Source: Allosediminivita pacifica (GTDB lineage: Bacteria > Pseudomonadota > Alphaproteobacteria > Rhodobacterales > Rhodobacteraceae). From it: DNA of 46,123 nt. Position 1 is the first letter of the stretch, and each line of letters opens with the position of its first letter. The notes below the pieces were generated by a model. The model was not told where the DNA came from. It was given only the letters and a program-made list of their open reading frames with translations, and did no database searches. Location: contig NZ_QBKN01000033.1 of assembly GCF_003054175.1 (NCBI RefSeq), positions 1-46,123 on the forward strand, in the 5' to 3' direction. The position numbers and the translations under genes were made by a program. Shown piece by piece: positions 43,001 to 46,123 of this stretch.

Positions 43001-44580
43001 GGTCGCCTTTGCCTTTTTACAGAGGCTGGGTGACTTCCTTGCCGTCTCGCGCCATTGTCGCGACCGCAGCAGGAGCGATGACCGTTCTGTCGCTTCCGCC
43101 CTTCTCGATCATTCTGCTCGTGCCCGTATCCTTTTCAGTGCTGCTTCTTCTGCTGCGCGCTGGCTCCGTCGGGGCAGCCGCACTGGTCGGGTGGGCCTTT
43201 GGTCTCGGTCAGTTCGGCTTTGGCCTCTCATGGATCTCCGAGAGCTTCTATGTGGACCCCGATAAATTTGGGGCGCTGGCGATCCCGGCCGTTGCGGCAC
43301 TGGCCGCCGGTCTGGCCACCTTTCCGGCCTTGGCGGCGGCGCTGTTTTCCAGCACTAAGTCCCGCTTTGCGGTCACCGGCGTAACGACCTGCCTGCTATT
43401 CGCAACCTCCTGGACGGCGGCAGAGTGGCTGCGCGGGCACGTCTTCACGGGATTTCCCTGGAACCTCACCGCCTACGCCCTTGTCGACTACCCGACACTG
43501 AGGCAGCCGGCCGCATGGATCGGCAGCTATGGGCTGGGCTTTCTTTTAGTCCTGGCCGGAACGCTGCCGGCCGCGGCCCTGGTGACGGAGAGACGGCGGC
43601 GCTGGGTCCCCGCTAGTCTGTTCGCGGCCGTGATCGCGACGACATGGACCGTAGGCCAAGGCCGACTCGGGTTAGAGCCGAGACCTGCGCCCGGAGTCGA
43701 TGTGCGCATAGTTCAAGGCAACGTGCCGCAAAGGGAGAAGTGGGCGCCCGAACAGCGAGACGAAACCTTAACGCGCTATCTGGACCTCTCGAGCGGTCCC
43801 GGCGAGGTGGATGTGCTCCTGTGGCCGGAAACCGCCTTTCCGGGCTTTCTCGATGAGGATCTGCGGGCGCGATCTCGCATTGCCGCCATCTTGCAGGACG
43901 GCGCTTTGCTTCTGACCGGCGTCCCGGACCGCACGCGAAAGGACCAAGAAACGCTCTATTTCAACACCGTCCAAGCTTACAATCAAACCGGAGACATTCT
44001 GACCGGCTATGCAAAGCACCATCTCGTTCCATTCGGCGAGTATGTCCCCTTCCGCGGCTGGCTTAAGCTCGACCGGATCACCCAAGGCCTGGGAGACTTT
44101 ACGCCCGGTGCAGGACCGCGAACGCTGACCCTGCCCGGCGCTCCCCCGCTGGCCGTGGCCATCTGCTACGAGATCATCTTTCCAGGCGACGTCATCGACG
44201 ATCAGCATCGGCCCGACTGGATATTCAACGCCACCAACGATGCCTGGTTCGGCACCAGTATTGGACCCGAGCAGCACCTTGCTGCGGTCCGCATGCGTGC
44301 CGTCGAAGAAGGACTTCCGATTGTGAGGGCCGCGAACACCGGCATCTCAGCGGTAATCGACGCGAAGGGCGAGCTCATTGTGAAGCTTGGCATCGAAGAG
44401 ACCGGTGTCATCGATGCCGAACTTCCCGGCGCCCTCGAACCCACGCCATATGCACGGTTCGGCGACTGGATGCTCCTAGCGTTAACAGCCGTCACTTGGA
44501 TCGTGTTTCTTGGCTCACGGTTGTCAGGCATGCATCGGGCAAGAAATCAAAAGGCATCAGCGGAGGCAAAGTCATGTTGA
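42997..44580 (+). CDS. lnt: apolipoprotein N-acyltransferase Lnt (island paralog)
   Basis: The 527-aa inner-membrane enzyme has N-terminal helices (about 20-215) and a nitrilase-like domain with the Glu-Lys-Cys triad: WPETAFPG, HHLVPFGEYVPF (lysine in YAKHH) and AICYEIIFPG. NDAWFG and HLAAVRMRAVEEGLPIVRAANTG are typical. It adds the third acyl chain to lipoproteins in Gram-negative bacteria. The start at 42997 is fixed by the ATGA overlap with lspA. It is probably a second copy beside the housekeeping one. Confidence 0.92.
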   Translation: MRSPLPFYRGWVTSLPSRAIVATAAGAMTVLSLPPFSIILLVPVSFSVLLLLLRAGSVGAAALVGWAFGLGQFGFGLSWISESFYVDPDKFGALAIPAVAALAAGLATFPALAAALFSSTKSRFAVTGVTTCLLFATSWTAAEWLRGHVFTGFPWNLTAYALVDYPTLRQPAAWIGSYGLGFLLVLAGTLPAAALVTERRRRWVPASLFAAVIATTWTVGQGRLGLEPRPAPGVDVRIVQGNVPQREKWAPEQRDETLTRYLDLSSGPGEVDVLLWPETAFPGFLDEDLRARSRIAAILQDGALLLTGVPDRTRKDQETLYFNTVQAYNQTGDILTGYAKHHLVPFGEYVPFRGWLKLDRITQGLGDFTPGAGPRTLTLPGAPPLAVAICYEIIFPGDVIDDQHRPDWIFNATNDAWFGTSIGPEQHLAAVRMRAVEEGLPIVRAANTGISAVIDAKGELIVKLGIEETGVIDAELPGALEPTPYARFGDWMLLALTAVTWIVFLGSRLSGMHRARNQKASAEAKSC

Positions 44581-44741
44581 CGATCGCGGGTATCCTCGCA
44601 GGAGCAATTTGGGGTGGGTATCTGGCGCGTCGCCGTAAGGGAAACCGGCTGGATATCATGCAATATGCGGTCAGCTCGGGTATCGCTTTCGGCCTTCTCG
44701 CATTCATCGTGTCGCTGTTCATAATGCGTATTACTTCATAA
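44574..44741 (+). CDS. 55-aa small membrane protein
   Basis: The short protein has two hydrophobic helices (LTIAGILAGAIWGGYLA, about 2-18, and SSGIAFGLLAFIVSLFIM, about 34-51) joined by a basic loop RRRKGNR. It overlaps the end of lnt by 7 bp with GGAGGCAAAG as ribosome-binding site, so it is very likely translated. I know no family for it. It is the last gene of the operon and may be a small partner of Lnt, LspA or a transporter. Confidence 0.7.
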   Translation: MLTIAGILAGAIWGGYLARRRKGNRLDIMQYAVSSGIAFGLLAFIVSLFIMRITS

Positions 44742-45087
44742 GAGACCTCCCCTTTCTGATGCGAACTGGAACGTCAGATAAACTTACAGCCACGGGCTTT
44801 CCCTGCCATTTTCATATTGGAATTGGCTGTTTCTGGCTTGGCCCAGCAGCCGATAAGCGCGTCGAACTCCGCTGTTGGGGGCTTCAAGGCAGCAGACACA
44901 GCGCGACCATTGAATACACTGCCGCGGCGGAGAGCCACATTCAGGGGGCGGTAAGGCGATGCGTTCTTCCAACTCGGTGCCAACCTTTTTCTGTTTGGGT
45001 AGCGAGGAACTCCGGCCGATTTGGCAGGCCTAGGGTTGAGAGGGCGGGATGTGCCTACTCAGGTCGGACGCATCTGGCACCAAACCA
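44742..45087. other. 346-bp stretch without a clear gene
   Basis: This separates the operon from the CtaG-type gene. A 69-codon minus-strand frame (44774-44983) carries CWAKPETANSNMKMAGKA-type sequence that I cannot place; it could be the tail of a decayed mobile gene. No strong hairpin ends the operon here. A promoter for the CtaG-type gene should lie within it, but no clear boxes were found. Confidence 0.4.
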
Positions 45088-46032
45088 ATGACAAGGAGTG
45101 AGCAGTTGTTCAACGGTCTGATCTTTTACGATCCATTCGGCTATATGATTTCGCCGATCTCATTCGCATTCATCGGCCTTGCAACATCTTTGTATCTTCG
45201 TGGCCTCAAGACAACCGCTCGCTTTGTCGGAAAGATAACGATCTGGCGTCGTGCTCTCTTCTTTGCCGGCCTTGCCATCGTCCTCGTCGCGACAAATGCG
45301 CCTCTTGCCCCTTTGGGACACAGCCAATTTTCGGCACACCAGGTCGAGCATCTTTTGTTGCGCTTAGTGGGACCACTTGTCATCGCAGTGTCCCAGCCGT
45401 GGCATGTCTTGAAAGCCGGGTCGAGCAGGCAATGGCGAAAAAGTCTCAGAAAGCTTGGCGGCGGGCACATTGCAAGGTTCATGACGCGCCCTGGTATTGC
45501 CACCGCTTGTCTTGTCGGATCGCTCTTCATTTGGCAGGTGCCGCAGCTATTCGCTCTCGCGCAGAAGATTGCGCTCTTAGAGATACTGGCTCATCTGTCG
45601 ATGACTCTGGCGGGACTTTGGTATTTTTCAATGATGTTCGATCACCGCGACCCGCCGGAAGGAGCCCGGCGCGGGGCGCGGCTAATCTCGGGTTTCGTGG
45701 TCATCGTTTCAAACATTTTCCTGGGTTCTTTGACAACGTTCAAGGAGGTTAGCTTATATGTTTTGCGATCTTCGCCATATCATAGTGGCAGACTTGGCTC
45801 CCTGGTGGACGAGACGGTCGGCGGATACATGATTTGGATTCCCTCCTCGATGGTCTTGATTGTGGCGATCATTCTCGTGATGAATGGCTGGAACGCAGCG
45901 GAAGAGCGGCGTTGGAACTCCCGCGGCGACTTGATGCGTAATTCGAATTCTGCGGCACTGGAGTTTCCAGAAACCGCCGCAGAGTTGCGTTTGAAAGTGA
46001 ATGGGCCGAACAGAGACATGGGTCGGACGTAA
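45088..46032 (+). CDS. caa3-type cytochrome oxidase assembly protein CtaG
   Basis: The 314-aa membrane protein has about seven helices and the features of the caa3_CtaG family (DUF1404-like): HSQFSAHQVEHLLLRLVGPLVIAVSQPW, key residues HxxxH and P, MTRPGIATACLVGSLFIWQVPQLF, HLSMTLAGLWYFSMMFDHRDPP and GGYMIWIPSSMV. Such proteins help copper-dependent oxidase assembly or are linked to copper handling. The start is unsure: ATG at 45088 has no ribosome-binding site, whereas TTG at 45106 has AAGGAG 7 bp upstream. The charged C-terminus (about 270-314) is cytoplasmic or periplasmic tail. Confidence 0.85.
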   Translation: MTRSEQLFNGLIFYDPFGYMISPISFAFIGLATSLYLRGLKTTARFVGKITIWRRALFFAGLAIVLVATNAPLAPLGHSQFSAHQVEHLLLRLVGPLVIAVSQPWHVLKAGSSRQWRKSLRKLGGGHIARFMTRPGIATACLVGSLFIWQVPQLFALAQKIALLEILAHLSMTLAGLWYFSMMFDHRDPPEGARRGARLISGFVVIVSNIFLGSLTTFKEVSLYVLRSSPYHSGRLGSLVDETVGGYMIWIPSSMVLIVAIILVMNGWNAAEERRWNSRGDLMRNSNSAALEFPETAAELRLKVNGPNRDMGRT

Positions 46033-46074
46033 CCGACCGATTGGGGCCGCCTGCCTGAGGCTGGGGTTCCGAGG

Positions 46075-46114
46075 TAAGACACGTGCATAACGACGTCGTT
46101 ATGCACGTGTCTTA
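46075..46114. repeat. perfect 40-bp palindrome
   Basis: The 20-base arm at 46075-46094 is followed without spacer by its exact reverse complement at 46095-46114; the centre is CGACGTCG. Flanks diverge at once. It lies 42 bp after the CtaG-type gene at the window edge. There is no T-run, so a simple terminator is unlikely. It could be two abutted terminal repeats or a recombination site. Confidence 0.85.
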
Positions 46115-46123
46115 TTCGGAGGA

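Larger units (their letters stand above)
35095..46123. mobile_element. integrated genomic island, left end and body (right end not seen)
   Basis: The island starts where the mscS-type gene breaks and opens with a tyrosine recombinase, followed by a metal-responsive regulator and envelope/copper genes. Its DNA is AT-richer and less uniform than the core to its left. All genes after the recombinase are absent from the usual order around map and mscS. No direct repeat of the left junction was found within the window, so the right end is probably beyond 46123. Confidence 0.7.

Noticed and set aside
44774-44983. 69-codon minus-strand frame
   Set aside because: No ribosome-binding site and no recognisable family; perhaps a decayed mobile gene, not enough to call.
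46075-46114. Reading the 40-bp palindrome as a rho-independent terminator
   Set aside because: Stem GC content is moderate and no T-run follows on either strand; zero loop also argues against it.

Overview
The window is GC-rich DNA of an alphaproteobacterium, most likely a marine Rhodobacteraceae/Roseobacteraceae species. This is inferred from gene content and order: lepB-rnc-era-recO-pgsA-moaD-moaE, glnK-amt, mlaC-mlaA, a DUF1491 gene after era, and GC-rich hairpin repeats between operons. No rRNA, tRNA or CRISPR array was seen.

Left end (1-2.0 kb): decayed DNA. A C-terminal IS5-type transposase fragment is followed by the start of a PAS/sensor-like gene that runs directly into a YfcC-type carrier lacking its N-terminus, which looks like a deletion junction. 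From 2.0 to 6.1 kb, three minus-strand genes encode an AtoE-type short-chain fatty acid carrier, a class IV (branched-chain-like) aminotransferase and a MalY/PatB-type PLP lyase.

Core region (6.2-34.5 kb): a long plus-strand run pdxJ, ABZJ_00895-like membrane protein, acpS, lepB, rnc, EamA transporter, era, DUF1491, recO, pgsA, moaD, moaE and a FadR-type regulator, mostly with 4-bp ATGA overlaps. Then come a two-piece PQQ glucose/quinate-type dehydrogenase, glnK-amt, a bifunctional PBP1, mlaA-mlaC, a type I secretion ABC/HlyD pair, a RidA/GDPD pair, a FemAB-like GNAT with phhB, a Prx5 peroxiredoxin, a ferredoxin reductase with rsmD, a Tat-exported metallo-beta-lactamase-fold protein behind an ATTC-N8-GAAT operator, and map.

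Genomic island (about 35.1 kb to the right edge): an mscS-type channel gene is cut about 170 codons in, and foreign DNA starting with a tyrosine recombinase follows. Four TGGACCAAA motifs lie just upstream of the recombinase. Next is a MerR-family regulator with a soft-metal cysteine pattern, divergent from a promoter with the 19-bp spacer typical of MerR targets. That promoter faces an 11-gene, tightly packed operon: SCO, DsbB, DsbA, PCuAC, SCO, M23 peptidase, DUF411 (CopG-like), ZIP transporter, LspA, Lnt and a 55-aa membrane protein. A caa3-type CtaG follows separately. A perfect 40-bp palindrome lies at the right edge.

The island operon is the most interesting part. It joins periplasmic copper delivery, thiol oxidation, wall hydrolysis, metal import and lipoprotein maturation under one metal-sensing switch, yet shows no efflux pump, no Lgt and no lipoprotein. 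I infer a mobile module that protects or rebuilds envelope copper and thiol proteins (perhaps a terminal oxidase) under metal stress; this is a hypothesis, not a demonstrated function.
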